From: Prostheceraeus crozeri
Lineage: Eukaryota > Platyhelminthes > Polycladida > Euryleptidae
DNA: 64,000 nt
Reading direction: 5' to 3'
Assembly (NCBI GenBank): GCA_907163375.1
Contig: CAJQUW010000576.1
Coordinates: forward strand, 104,501 to 168,500
Shown here: positions 49,445 through 59,434 of the stretch, piece by piece
Layout of the letters: every line of letters starts with the position of its first letter
Numbering within the stretch: the stretch's first letter is position 1
Program-made: the position numbers and the translations under genes
The notes under the pieces: generated by a model
What the model saw: only the letters and a program-made list of their open reading frames with translations
Told to the model about the DNA's origin: nothing
Database searches by the model: none

Positions 49445-49587
49445 TCCCGAGAACGAACCATCGGCTCTCTTAAGGGCCACCTAGGGGCAAGACATGATAG
49501 AACCTCCACGCGGTTTGCCCTGGGCAGTCTTCGGACTGGCGAATACTATCATTAAGTTGAATCTGCTATCAGTCAACTTGAACGTTG
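49445..49587 (+). repeat. 143-bp 3'-UTR repeat, copy 1
   Basis: The first of three near-identical units (with 49920-50062 and 50441-50583). Each lies just after a stop codon. Besides the histone-like hairpin it holds cagtc-ttcg-gactg (stem with a UUCG tetraloop) and aagttga-12 nt-tcaactt. No AATAAA is present. Confidence 0.9.
49463..49478 (+). terminator. Histone-type 3' stem-loop, copy 1
   Basis: GGCTCTCTTAAGGGCC followed by ACC fits the replication-dependent histone mRNA stem-loop (6-bp stem, 4-nt loop, GG...CC closing pairs) except for C at the first loop position. GGGGCAAGACATGATAGAA downstream resembles the purine-rich element that pairs with U7 snRNA. It is about 57 nt from the stop once the 61-bp intron is removed. 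Confidence 0.6.
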
Positions 49588-49603
49588 CGTCGCGTTAGAG
49601 GGG

Positions 49604-49635
49604 TATATAAACCACTGCCTCTCATTTCATTTCAT
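49604..49635 (+). promoter_or_regulatory. TATA promoter of the 88-codon gene
   Basis: TATATAA at 49604-49610, then tctcatttcatttcatttc with initiator-like TCATTT about 25-30 bp downstream, and ATG at 49643. Confidence 0.7.
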
Positions 49636-49642
49636 TTCAATC

Positions 49643-49909
49643 ATGCAGACGCCGAACAGTCAAGTCAGCTCTCCTCGCGGACCGCAGTTAAGGCCGCGAA
49701 ATTTATTTAATGAATTTTCTAGAATAGAGGAGCAAGACAGAGTTTTTAATAATCTTGCTCGGATTGGCAATCCGATGACAGCAACTGCTGTCAATCCAAC
49801 GGAATGGCGCTACATTCCAATTTTTAGTCATGTGCCAGTTAGTGTGGAAGTCGACAGTGCTACCAAAGAGAGAGTCTTTGACTCTCTCAGCAGAATTGGT
49901 AGGGTGTAA
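49643..49909 (+). CDS. Small protein (88 aa), unknown
   Basis: ATG lies about 8 nt after the predicted transcription start region. No family is recognised. The product has a Pro/Arg-rich start (SSPRGPQLRPRNL) and a weak internal repeat: ERVFDSLSRIG near the C-terminus echoes DRVFNNLARIG near residue 34. It sits between two copies of the 143-bp repeat and has its own TATA box, so it reads as an independent short transcription unit. The stop at 49907 is 30 nt before a histone-like hairpin. Confidence 0.65.
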   Translation: MQTPNSQVSSPRGPQLRPRNLFNEFSRIEEQDRVFNNLARIGNPMTATAVNPTEWRYIPIFSHVPVSVEVDSATKERVFDSLSRIGRV

Positions 49910-49919
49910 GATGACGCTA

Positions 49920-50062
49920 CTCCCGAGAACGAACCATCGGCTCTCTTAAGGGCCACCATGGGGCAAGACATGATAGAACCTCCTCGCGGTTTGCCCTGGG
50001 CAGTCTTCGGACTGGCGAATACTATCATTAAGTTGAATCTGCTATCAGTCAACTTGAACATT
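49920..50062 (+). repeat. 143-bp 3'-UTR repeat, copy 2
   Basis: Nearly identical to copies 1 and 3. It ends in ...cttgaacattatg and runs directly into the promoter of the next gene. Confidence 0.9.
49939..49954 (+). terminator. Histone-type 3' stem-loop, copy 2
   Basis: The same GGCTCTCTTAAGGGCC, here followed by ACCATGGGGCAAGACATGA. The hairpin begins 30 nt after the stop codon at 49907, a usual histone spacing. No AATAAA lies between the stop and the next TATA box. Confidence 0.65.
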
Positions 50063-50064
50063 AT

Positions 50065-50084
50065 GCAGTCGATTGCTATCCCTG
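50065..50084 (+). promoter_or_regulatory. 20-bp word shared with the 205-bp array
   Basis: gcagtcgattgctatccctg lies 44 bp upstream of the next TATA box and is identical to a segment in the 205-bp tandem units (for example 50953-50972). It is a candidate upstream control site. Confidence 0.6.
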
Positions 50085-50127
50085 AAGCATTCTGATTCGC
50101 TGTTGAGCAATTCATTGTTGAAAACCC

Positions 50128-50160
50128 TATATAAGCTAGAAGATTGTAGCGCTTCTCATT
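50128..50160 (+). promoter_or_regulatory. TATA promoter of the 83-codon gene
   Basis: TATATAA at 50128-50134 with CTTCTCATTC about 30 bp downstream (A near 50158), followed by ATG at 50176. Confidence 0.7.
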
Positions 50161-50175
50161 CAATTTGAAGTCACG

Positions 50176-50427
50176 ATGGAAGCGACATCTGCCGACAATA
50201 TTCCCGTCTTCACTGATGAAGACAACGGCATTCCCGAGTTCGTCATCCTCGACGAGTGGGATGAGGATGAGAAGAAGGGGAAGATCAAGAGGATCATTTG
50301 GACGGATGAGGTGTGGACTCCGAATACCACTCGCATCCGAAAGGTGCCAGATGCACCACCACGGCTTAGGCGGTATAGGGTATACGACAACCTAAGCGTC
50401 ATACCCATTGACTATTCCAGTCAATAG
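50176..50427 (+). CDS. Small acidic protein (83 aa), unknown
   Basis: No family is recognised. The N-terminal half is acidic (DNIPVFTDEDNGIPEF, DEWDEDEKKGK) and the C-terminal half basic and Pro/Arg-rich (RKVPDAPPRLRRYRVYD). It contains several Trp. It has its own TATA box upstream and a histone-like hairpin 31 nt after the stop. It belongs to the same three-gene series as the coiled-coil and 88-aa genes. Confidence 0.65.
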   Translation: MEATSADNIPVFTDEDNGIPEFVILDEWDEDEKKGKIKRIIWTDEVWTPNTTRIRKVPDAPPRLRRYRVYDNLSVIPIDYSSQ

Positions 50428-50440
50428 TCAAATTCACGTC

Positions 50441-50583
50441 CCCGAGAACGAACCATCGGCTCTCTTAAGGGCCACCATGGGGCAAGACATGATAGAACCT
50501 CCTCGCGGTTTGCCCTGGGCAGTCTTCGGACTGGCGAATACTATCATTAAGTTGAATCTGCTATCAGTCAACTTGAACGTTGC
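50441..50583 (+). repeat. 143-bp 3'-UTR repeat, copy 3
   Basis: Third copy, with the same hairpins. No open frame with a TATA box follows it, unlike copies 1 and 2. Confidence 0.9.
50458..50473 (+). terminator. Histone-type 3' stem-loop, copy 3
   Basis: Identical to copy 2, beginning 31 nt after the stop of the 83-aa gene. No AATAAA is visible before the tandem array at 50921. Confidence 0.65.
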
Positions 50584-50920
50584 AAATGCAGTTCGGTGTA
50601 ATACTTCCTTTCGACGGGCGTTCCTGTAAAGGGCGGCGGTGAAACCCGTAGCTATGTATACCGCAAGGGACATTCGGCAATGGTCAATCTTGTTAAACCT
50701 CTCTGCGTCATGTTTGCAAGTGATTGCCTCTGTCTCAACGTAGTATGCATTCGCGCCAGGGCGACATTTAGCCAACTGTCGAAGGTTGCCTAAAACTTTC
50801 CATTGCATACGTTATGAGAACCATGAGTTCTACCTGTCTCTATCAATGAGACGAATTGATGAATGGAATGAAATGGGAGGACACTCACGCGCCACACGCA
50901 ACATAACACACTTCTCTCTT
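50584..50920. other. Non-coding spacer
   Basis: No supportable gene. The gggcgttcctgtaaag segment recalls cggcgttcctgttacc in the 5' intron of the coiled-coil gene (about 47947), a possible short shared element. Confidence 0.4.
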
Positions 50921-52150
50921 CCGTAGTCTAACAAGCTCTTTACACATGGATCGCAGTCGATTGCTATCCCTGTATCAGAAGTGTAAGCTATCTTAATTTA
51001 TTTGACACTATTTTATCTACCATCATCGTCCATATGAAATGTTTTAAGATTTACAAGTTAGACTAAGCGTGCTACTATTTCCAAATGAAAAAGTATACAT
51101 GGTTAAATCATCCACTTAAGCCCATCCGTAGTCTAACAAGCTCTTTACACATGGATCGCAGTCGATTGCTATCCCTGTATCAGAAGTGTAAGCTATCTTA
51201 ATTTATTTGACACTATTTCATCTACCATCATCGTCCATATGAAATGTTTTAAGATTTACAAGTTAGACTAAGCGTGCTACTATTTCCAAATGAAAAAGTA
51301 TACATGGTTAAATCATCCACTTAAGCCCATCCGTAGTCTAACAAGCTCTTTACACATGGATCGCAGTCGATTGCTATCCCTGTATCAGAAGTGTAAGCTA
51401 TCTTAATTTATTTGACACTATTTTATCTACCATCATCGTCCATATGAAATGTTTTTAGATTTACAAGTTAGACTAAGCGTGCTACTATTTCCAAATGAAA
51501 AAGTATACATGGTTAAATCATCCACTTAAGCCCATCCGTAGTCTAACAAGCTCTTTACACATGGATCGCAGTCGATTGCTATCCCTGTATCAGAAGTGTA
51601 AGCTATCTTAATTTATTTGACACTATTTTATCTACCATCATCGTCCATATGAAATGTTTTAAGATTTACAAGTTAGACTAAGCGTGCTACTATTTCCAAA
51701 TGAAAAAGTATACATGGTTAAATCATCCACTTAAGCCCATCCGTAGTCTAACAAGCTCTTTACACATGGATCGCAGTCGATTGCTATCCCTGTATCAGAA
51801 GTGTAAGCTATCTTAATTTATTTGACACTATTTTATCTACCATCATCGTCCATATGAAATGTTTTTAGATTTACAAGTTAGACTAAGCGTGCTACTATTT
51901 CCAAATGAAAAAGTATACATGGTTAAATCATCCACTTAAGCCCATCCGTAGTCTAACAAGCTCTTTACACATGGATCGCAGTCGATTGCTATCCCTGTAT
52001 CAGAAGTGTAAGCTATCTTAATTTATTTGACACTATTTTATCTACCATTATCACCCATATGAAATGTTATAAGATTTACAAGTTAAACTAAGCGTGCTAC
52101 TATTTCCAAATGAAAAAGTATACATGGTTAAATTATTCACTAAAACCCCA
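50921..52150. repeat. Six tandem 205-bp units
   Basis: Units start at 50921, 51126, 51331, 51536, 51741 and 51946 (ccgtagtctaacaagctc). The first five differ at only one or two bases. The last is more diverged after its middle. Non-coding on both strands. Each unit holds the 20-bp word found in the 83-aa gene promoter. It could be an enhancer or replication-origin-like region, by analogy with repeat regions of large DNA viruses. That role is an inference. Confidence 0.97.
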
Positions 52151-52194
52151 TTCAAGTAAGTCAGCATGAAAGCAAAGATAATACGAAATAAACA

Positions 52195-52200
52195 TTTATT
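52195..52200 (-). terminator. AATAAA overlapping the stop codon
   Basis: On the minus strand AATAAA overlaps the TAA stop of the small acidic gene, giving an extremely short 3' UTR. Confidence 0.6.
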
Positions 52201-52636
52201 ATGGCATGTATTTCAAAAGGTCTTCATCGTCAATATCGTCCCAGAGTCTGGCTTCACATAGATCACAAAAACAGTTGAGCTGCTTTAAACGTTCTTCTGC
52301 AGCGTCCCTCACTTTCTCAATGTACGCCCACTCCGCCACGGTTCGCGGTTGGGAGTTAGGGGTGTACCACTCCCATATTTGATGCAAGTGCGACTTGCTG
52401 GTCATCTCCATCACCCCTTCGGCATCATATTGTAAATATTTCCACCGTATGCCTGTTAGGTCGGGCAACTCCTCTTCATCCTCCTCCGATAATGATAACT
52501 TTCGTATATTGTCGAGATTGTATGTCTTCTCCACCTTCGCCTTTCTTGGTGCATTTGGTGTAACGAGCACCTTTGCTGATGTATATGGAGAGGAGAACTC
52601 CAATGCGGTATTTGGTGTTGTTGGAGGACTTGTCAT
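52199..52636 (-). CDS. Acidic protein (145 aa) with CxCxxC motif, unknown
   Basis: The frame is open from 52768, but the start is placed at 52636 (MTSPPTTPN). The upstream codons would encode a Leu/Ile-rich stretch from DNA that contains the promoter of the divergent polymerase gene. Ser/Thr/Pro-rich N-terminus, acidic middle (SLSEEDEEELPDLTG), several Trp, and CFCDLCEARLWDDIDDEDLL near the end. A TATA-like gtatacttaag lies about 60 bp upstream on this strand. No family is recognised. If the longer form were used, it would begin with a membrane-like segment. Confidence 0.6.
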   Translation of the reverse strand: MTSPPTTPNTALEFSSPYTSAKVLVTPNAPRKAKVEKTYNLDNIRKLSLSEEDEEELPDLTGIRWKYLQYDAEGVMEMTSKSHLHQIWEWYTPNSQPRTVAEWAYIEKVRDAAEERLKQLNCFCDLCEARLWDDIDDEDLLKYMP

Positions 52637-52689
52637 GTTGTCTTTGAAATGCTGACTTTGAATAATGATAACTTTAACATTTTTCCTAT

Positions 52690-52785
52690 TCTTAAGTATA
52701 CACAAGCAGCCAATCAGAATGAACATCCAATGAATGAAGAGGATGAAAGTATATAAGCAAAGTGACATTCAGGTCATTTCATTTA
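52690..52785. promoter_or_regulatory. Divergent promoter between the acidic gene and the polymerase
   Basis: Plus strand: TATATAA at 52750-52756 with TTTCATTT about 30 bp on. Minus strand: TATA-like gtatactt at about 52695-52702. Two CCAAT boxes (52710 and 52727) lie between the two TATA elements. Confidence 0.6.
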
Positions 52786-52933
52786 ATCTGTGAATCATAC
52801 AAGTGACGAACGCACGATCTCTCTCTTTGACTATTATTTGAGGTGTACAAGTGAACTGCTATCTCGTGAATTCCAAATTTGAGTGAAGTCTCTATCTTGT
52901 AGAAGTATCAACCTTAAACTTGATTTCGTTGAA

Positions 52934-54545
52934 ATGGTAAGTTGAAAATTTCCTCTCATCTCCCTCAAACGTGTGACTAATAGCATCTTCCTCAATTTCA
53001 GGCATCAACTTCATCACCAACGCCCTCTCTTCTCGAGGAAAGTTTAGAGTTATTGAGTCAAGGTAGGTTGTAACACTACACTGAGGCTTGAACAGAGATG
53101 AAAGAATGATTTCTCTTTCAGGTGATGTGAGTTCCAGCTCAGGACTCTCGCGGCAAGGCAACGAGTGGGAATGTGCCGACTGCGGACATATGTTTACAAG
53201 GAAGCACAGTCTCCTTCGACACATCAAACAACGTGTGTGTCAACGCAAAGCGGCGTCAATCTCCGGAGGTGAAGTTGATTCTGACGATGACATCTCCTTT
53301 CCTTGCGATTTGTGCCCTCTTTCTTTTGATAGTCACTTTCAGCGATCTTCGCACAGACTTCAACACACGCATGCAAATGATCACTACACCAACGGTACCT
53401 CTACCATCTCCCTCATTAATGTTTCACATAATAATTTAGTACGCGACTACTGCATGGAGTCCAATACTCAAATTGTAGATTTTCCTGAGTGGCTCCTTCA
53501 AAATTCTAACATTATCGAAGCGCTCTTCAATAATTTAGACAATTTTAGAATGAAGGCGCTCATCTACCTTAAACTAAAATATATTAAAATAGATTTTCAA
53601 ACGGGTCAAGTGACGGAGAGAATACAGTTTCATGTTCCTTCCTCTTCCGCAACCGAAGTTGTAGACTGCGAGTCTTGGCTAAATTTTCACATTCAATGTT
53701 TAAAATCAAATGTAGATAAATTCAATCAACGCGACAGCGCTCTCATTTTTGATGGTGTGGACTCAGCCATATTCAAAATTTCCCTATTAGAAAGTCATGC
53801 AGCTCGAGGCACATTTAAACTTCCAAAAACGTTGTATAATAAGAAAGCTGTCATCAATGTTGATTGTAAATCACAGTGTTTCAAATATGCAGTCCTATCC
53901 ATCCTTCACTATAATGATATCAACGCGCATCGAGATCGCACCTATAGCTATAGACAGTGGGAGGATGAACTAGACTTTGAAGGTTGTGATAGTAACAACA
54001 TGAAAATCAAAGATGTAGAAACGTTCTAAAAACATAATAAGATTAAAATTGTCGTTCACGTGTGGGAGAAGGGGTTGAAGGGTGCCCGCTATAATTCACG
54101 TTCAACTTGTTATGAACGTGTAGTCAACCTCTTATTAGTAAAACAAGATGATAGCGAGGAATGGCACTACTGTGGTATTCCCAAAATCTCTCGCTTGTAC
54201 ACTCACTTGGGGCACTCTAAAAGAGGTGAACATTTTGTATGCGACCGCTGCATCCGCTCATTTTGGAGTAAAGATAAATTTGAAACTCACTATGAATGGT
54301 GCAAGCGAGGTAAATTACAAATGGAACGCATGCCCAAAGATAAAATATTTTCACATAGGGATAATGGTGACGAATTAAGTCCCCTGCGTGTCATTTACGC
54401 AGACATAGAATGCTACATTGATGATATCATCCACAAGCCAGCAGCCATATCCTGCTATGAAGTATGGCATGACCACTTTAGGAAATGGGCGATTATCAAA
54501 TTCTGCAATCAACCTGATCAAAAAATGAGGCAAAATGAAGGGTGA
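52934..54545 (+). pseudogene. polB: Family B DNA polymerase, N-terminal part (three exons, one stop)
   Basis: The start codon 52934-52936 forms the end of exon 1. Intron 52937-53001 (GTAAGT to tttcag), exon 2 53002-53062, intron 53063-53121 (GTAGGT to tttcag), then exon 3. The splices keep frame. The product has a C2HC finger (CADCGHMFTRKHSLLRH) and a C2H2 finger (CDLCPLSF). A conserved CFKYAVLSILHYND-type segment follows, and then an in-frame TAA at 54027. The same frame continues past it with a third Cys/His finger (CDRCIRSFW, HYEWC) and the exonuclease I motif YADIECY. This order is typical of the long invertebrate polymerases that match the 'organellar and viral' DNA_pol_B_2 family. Degraded homologous codons reach about 54710. 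Confidence 0.85.
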
Positions 54546-54715
54546 AGGATTGAATTTCAAAAGTAAATGCAATATATCGATAATAGCAATGATAAGTATC
54601 AACAAATCAAAAAGATTGATGAATGATCCCAATAAACATGTCTGAAGGTCACTCCATAAAGAGAGATTATGAAAAATAAAAAAATGGTTGCAATATGTAG
54701 TCACTAACTAAAAAT
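54546..54715 (+). pseudogene. Decayed polymerase linker
   Basis: Alternating frames still show polymerase-like words (KYQQIKKIDE, INMSEGHS, KRDYEK), which in relatives precede the Cys motif of the linker between exonuclease motifs I and II. At least three frame changes and stops. Confidence 0.55.
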
Positions 54716-57225
54716 GCCCACAGCGGACGCCTACCAGGCGATGGAGTCGTCATACATAGATCAATAATCATTCCGTCCTGCATAGTTCCTGCGGCATGTA
54801 ACCCCATTCTGCGCCCTCGATCACGAATCTTCGGCCCGCGAAACCCCGCACGGGCGCGCCCGCGATGCTCATTTGGATGTCATCCAGCCACCCACCATTG
54901 TCCTCATGCTATCTCTATACCCGCCCCATACCGAATATCCCCAACTCACCTCATTCCAGGGTGTTTCCCCCTTCATTCCCCTACATCCATTTGCAAATCG
55001 CATATCCAGCCACATCCATCGGCATTCCATTAACAGCTCACCCATAACCCCACACCTCTTCCCCGAGTCACCATGTCCAGAATGTCCACCCCAACATTCA
55101 ACAGATCCTCATACTCTATCAGAACTACTCATCAGTCCCAACCACCGGTTGCGGGAATTGCCATCCCTCCGATCCTACATCAAGAAGATCCAACCACGGC
55201 GACCTCCAAGCATTCGTGCGACATCAAGCTAAACCATCATCCGCATATCCCCCCAACTGATACGGCCACACCCTTGCTCATTATTCATCAGACCACCAAT
55301 ACCCAATACCCCACGTCCATGATTTCATGATAGCATTCCACAACCCACAGTCGCGTCCCCCGCTTCAAAGTTGACCCACTAAGTTATAGCTACTGTATCA
55401 ATCATTCCATTTATTCAGTAGCATCTCGCGACTCTAATGGCATCCTTAGTCATTACTGATTTGCTCACGCCATACCATGGCCTAAATACCCACCATTCCA
55501 GATATCCAACATACCACCCTGCCCCCCCTCCCCCAATAGTGCGGCGTGATCATCATCAATCATGGACGCGCCCCCACATTCCCATAACCAATCCCCTAGT
55601 ATCCCCCACATACATAATCACCAACCAATTCCCATCGACAGCGGTTCGGTCCGCCCAGCCCCAACCCCTACGATAAGCTAATCCCTCCATCCCTTAGTCC
55701 CAAGACAATCCAGTTCCCACCACTCCATTGGCCAGTTCTATCACCACACATCCATTCCAATTCCACTTTCCCTCGATCATCTAACCCGAAGTCCCCATCC
55801 ATCGAGATCCACCATCATACCGCTAAGACCGAAGACATAATATATCCACATCTCAAATTCCATCTTTCCCCCCCCGAGTTCCTCCCAATCCCACACATCC
55901 GCACCGATCCTACGCAATCCACCACACGTAATCGATTAGCATGAGATACGGGACCATCCGCTAGACATACCACACTCATCGCATCCAGATATGGCAGTCC
56001 CATCCATCCCCTTGCGAGGAGATACCACCATCTCCACCAAATGGACATATAATCCATTACATGCCCTATCTCCACATTCCATCACACATGTGCCTGCCAG
56101 CGATGCGCATCGCTTTCTATCCCCGATCCAACTTCCGCAGCTATCACCCCTATGCCTCCACTACCCCACATTCTTGCGTCTCTTCTCAGTCTCTATGGCG
56201 GACTCCCTGGCTTTACCTCACCACCACGGCGCATGCGATCACTCCGCTATCCAATCCCATCCCGCTAGTCACACATCATTCCATCATCACATCAGCCGAT
56301 TCTCGCCACCAGTGGCTGCGCCACGCCAGCGCGCAACACAGCTACATAACATCTATTGTCCCCCCCCACACCGCCCCATCGTCGACTCATGCCAGCATCA
56401 GTTCCACTCCCCACCGATCCATACGCCAAATCCTCCGCCAAACATGCCACGCCCCCACTCATCCCACCCGAATACCCCCCATCAGGCCACTCCGTTTCCC
56501 GCCTCATCCAACCACCCATGATTAGTCCCATCCCATCCCTTTCCATCGCACTGCCCCCACTCCGGATCTTCCACCCACTCAGCACCGACCGCATCGATTC
56601 ATCAATCCCCCTGCATCATCTCCACCACTCCCCCCCCCCCCACCATTCCTACGCCCATCGCAATGCTCCAGATTGCGCTCGCCCGTACCCCATTTACCCT
56701 CATCTCGATCCCCGCCATCAGTTGCCGGAGCGACTATAACCGACCGAAGTTCCAACACACCCATCCGCCATCATCTTCGCTGCCCCCCCATCCAACATAG
56801 CGGGCGCATACATCTTCTATCTCTTTATCCAACCCAAATCTCCCCCATTCATCAACCAGTATCCGAACACAATTCATTCTCCCTACCCCCACTCATCGCA
56901 TCATCTTCCATCCCCCCGTCCAATCCTTTTACACACCCCCACTTTCCCATACTACTATGCATGCTAACTTCCCCGCTCGAGGCCGGCAGAATGCACTCCC
57001 CCCAAACTTCCACCCCCCCCCCCCATCCACCAATGTCCCTTATCCTCAATCCAAACCCCCAAACACTCCAACACTTCACCCTCTCCGCCGATCCCCCCAC
57101 CCACAACAATCCCCCAAGCCGCGACATACACACCAAATTCCGAATCCTGCCACACCAACATATGCCCGAATCCCCACCATTCCATACCAGACCACCCCTA
57201 ATCTACTAACCACTTCGCTCAAAGT
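54716..57225. repeat. C-rich, G-poor low-complexity insert within the polymerase gene
   Basis: About 2.5 kb dominated by C, A and T on the plus strand, with very few G, full of degenerate ccatcc/ccacc words and C runs. It separates the exonuclease I part of the polymerase from exonuclease II. The many Pro/His/Ser-rich open frames on both strands are composition artefacts. It could be an expanded degenerate satellite or a region of poor sequence quality. Confidence 0.85.
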
Positions 57226-57261
57226 TCGAGAACCAGCAGCACGCACCCATTTAAATTTAGA

Positions 57262-59186
57262 AACGCACTCTGCTCCAAATGTAACTTTTCACTTAGGTTG
57301 AGACGTCGTGTACTACCGTCATTTTTCATAACTTTAAGGGCTATGACAGTCATATGCTCATAAAAGGAGGGTTGAGCCAGATGAAATCGTGGCAGTTTAA
57401 TGTAATAGCACAAACGAGAGAAAAATTCATGGCAATGACAGCAAAAGTACCAGTAGATAAAACTAAAGAAAATAAGACAGTCTTCTTCGAAATAAAATTT
57501 TTAGATTCATTTCAATTCATGTCAGCGTCACTAGCTTCTCTCGTTCGTAATCTCAAGTTTCTTCCCCATAGTCAAACTTTGAAGAAACACTATCCAAACT
57601 TAACGGATGAAATAATCACTCGCAAAGGAGTCTTTCCTTATGCGTATTTTAGCTCAATGTCTAAACTAAATGAAACAACCCTTCCTTCCATTGACAAATT
57701 CAAAAACGATTTGACGGGTGAAGATTGTCCAGTAGAGGACTATGAACATGCTCAAGAGGCATGGTTAAAATTTAATTGTAAAACGTTTGGCGATTATATG
57801 ATCGCTTACTTAGAATTAGATGTCATTTTGCTGGCTGATGTCTTTCAGGAGTTTCGACGAGTGGCATTAGAAGAAGACAAATTAGATCCTATCCACTTTG
57901 TCAGTCTACCAGCCATGTCCTTTAAATCAGCCTTTAAAATGACTGGTGAGACCATTCATCTCTTACAAGACCCGGAGATGTATAATATATTTGAGCGCGG
58001 AATACGCGGTGGTCTCACATTTGTAAATAAACATCATATAAAATCTGAAACAGTAGGTGATGATCATATCCACCTAAAGTACTATGACCAAAATAATTTA
58101 TATGGCAGTTCACTGTCTAAACCACTACCTCATTCCGAGTTTAGTTGGTTAAATCAAAATGAGCTTGAGTATTACTCCAACCCTTCAAACATACTGAATA
58201 TTCCAGATGAAGGTGATTGGGGATATTATTTTGAAGTGGATTTTATTTATCCAAATAGTATTAAAAATAAAACTGCTGATTTCCCACTCGCACCTGAATC
58301 TGGCGAAGTGACTGAAGATATGTTTTCACCATTCATGTCACAATTTCATAATAACTTAACAGAGTGTGGACAGCCAAGGTACAAACCATGCCGCAAACTT
58401 TTACTCACCCAATATGATAAGAAAAATTATCTCGTACACTTCTGCATATTAAAATTCTATTTAGAAATGGGCATGCTTCTAAAGTCAGTTCACCGCATTA
58501 TCAAATTTAGACAGAAAGCCTTCCTCAAACCCTACATAGATAGTAACAGTCAAAAACGTGCACTCGCCCAAAATAATTTTGAAAAGGATTTTTATAAATA
58601 TAAGAATAATAGTCTATTCGGAAAGACCATGGAGGATGTTAGAAAACGTATGAATTACAAACTAGTCGTTGATGAACAAAAATATCACAAATTGACCTCA
58701 TCACCTCTTTTCATTGATAGAGACATCATCGATGAGGATCTTGTAGGTGTTAAAATGATTAAATCAGAAGTTGAGTTGTGCAAACCCATCTATATTGGGC
58801 AAGCCGTTTTAGATTATTCCAAGCTTGAAATGTATCAACTCTTCTACAAAATATTAAAACCATGCCCTCTCGTAAAAGAGGTTCGCTTGCTGGGTGGTGA
58901 TACAGATAGTTTCTTTTTAGGAATTACCACTCAAAAAGATTTAAATTTTAATGAAGTAGGTAAGTCATTAGAAAAATATTTCGATACATCTAACTACAAT
59001 CCCACTCATCCACTCTATTCCATACAGAATAAAGCCAAACTTGGTTGTTTTAAGGATGAAACAGCAGGAAAGGAAATAGATGAAATGATTCTCCTCCGTC
59101 CTAAAATGTATTCCATGAAACTAAAAGAATGTGCAGATAGTATTAAGCGTGCTAAAGGTATATCAAAATCCATTGTTCATAAATGA
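57262..59186 (+). pseudogene. polB: Family B DNA polymerase, exonuclease and polymerase domains
   Basis: A Cys-containing segment (LCSKCNFSLRLRRR) in one frame is followed, after a one-base shift at about 57318, by the long frame with IFHNFKGYDSH (exonuclease II). That frame is open to 59186, 610 codons from the first internal Met. Next come YLELDVILLADVF (exonuclease III, Y-x3-D), LPAMSFKSAFKMTG, YYDQNNLYGSSLSKPLP (motif A), KNNSLFGKTMEDVRKRM (motif B) and GGDTDSFFLG (motif C, DTD). The catalytic Asp and Lys residues are retained. The order and spacing fit protein-primed-type polymerases of Polinton/adintovirus-like elements and their relatives. It replicates the element's DNA in the intact state. 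This copy cannot make one full-length product because of the upstream breaks. Confidence 0.92.
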
Positions 59187-59434
59187 AACGTCGGTCCTAT
59201 AAGAAGGCCTATAAAAATAAAACTATAACGTTTGTCAATATGACAATCTTAAAATCTCAAGTTCATACTGTGAAAACGTACACGTTCAAGAAACGAGCAC
59301 TTTCAGCATGGGAGGATAAGAGGTGTTGGATAGGACATAACACATCTCTTCCACATGGACATCCTGACACAAACATACCTCCACCCAAAAGAATAAAACT
59401 CACGCTACCACATTCAGGAGATGTATTGACATAA
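59183..59434 (+). pseudogene. polB: Polymerase C-terminus in a shifted frame
   Basis: The frame overlaps the previous one by 4 nt (ATGA). It contains KTITFVN, HTVKTYTFKKRALSAWEDKR and LPHGH, which is the usual C-terminal end of this polymerase family (KxALSxxDDKRxxxxxGxxTLxxGH). It is thus the same protein after a -1 shift, not a separate gene. Decay is likelier than programmed frameshifting because other breaks exist. Confidence 0.8.

Noticed and set aside
49828-50808. Minus-strand frames in the 143-bp repeats
   Set aside because: They appear in copies because the repeat is duplicated, and they oppose genes that have promoters and hairpins.
52637-52768. Longer N-terminus of the acidic protein with a membrane-like segment
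   Set aside because: This DNA contains the TATA and CCAAT boxes of the divergent polymerase promoter, and an ATG at 52636 gives a sensible start.
54865-57209. Many long Pro/His/Ser-rich open frames on both strands
   Set aside because: They arise from the G-poor, C-rich composition of the insert. They overlap each other and have no conserved motif.
59183-59190. Programmed frameshift at the ATGA overlap in the polymerase
   Set aside because: No slippery heptamer is evident and the gene has several other disabling changes.
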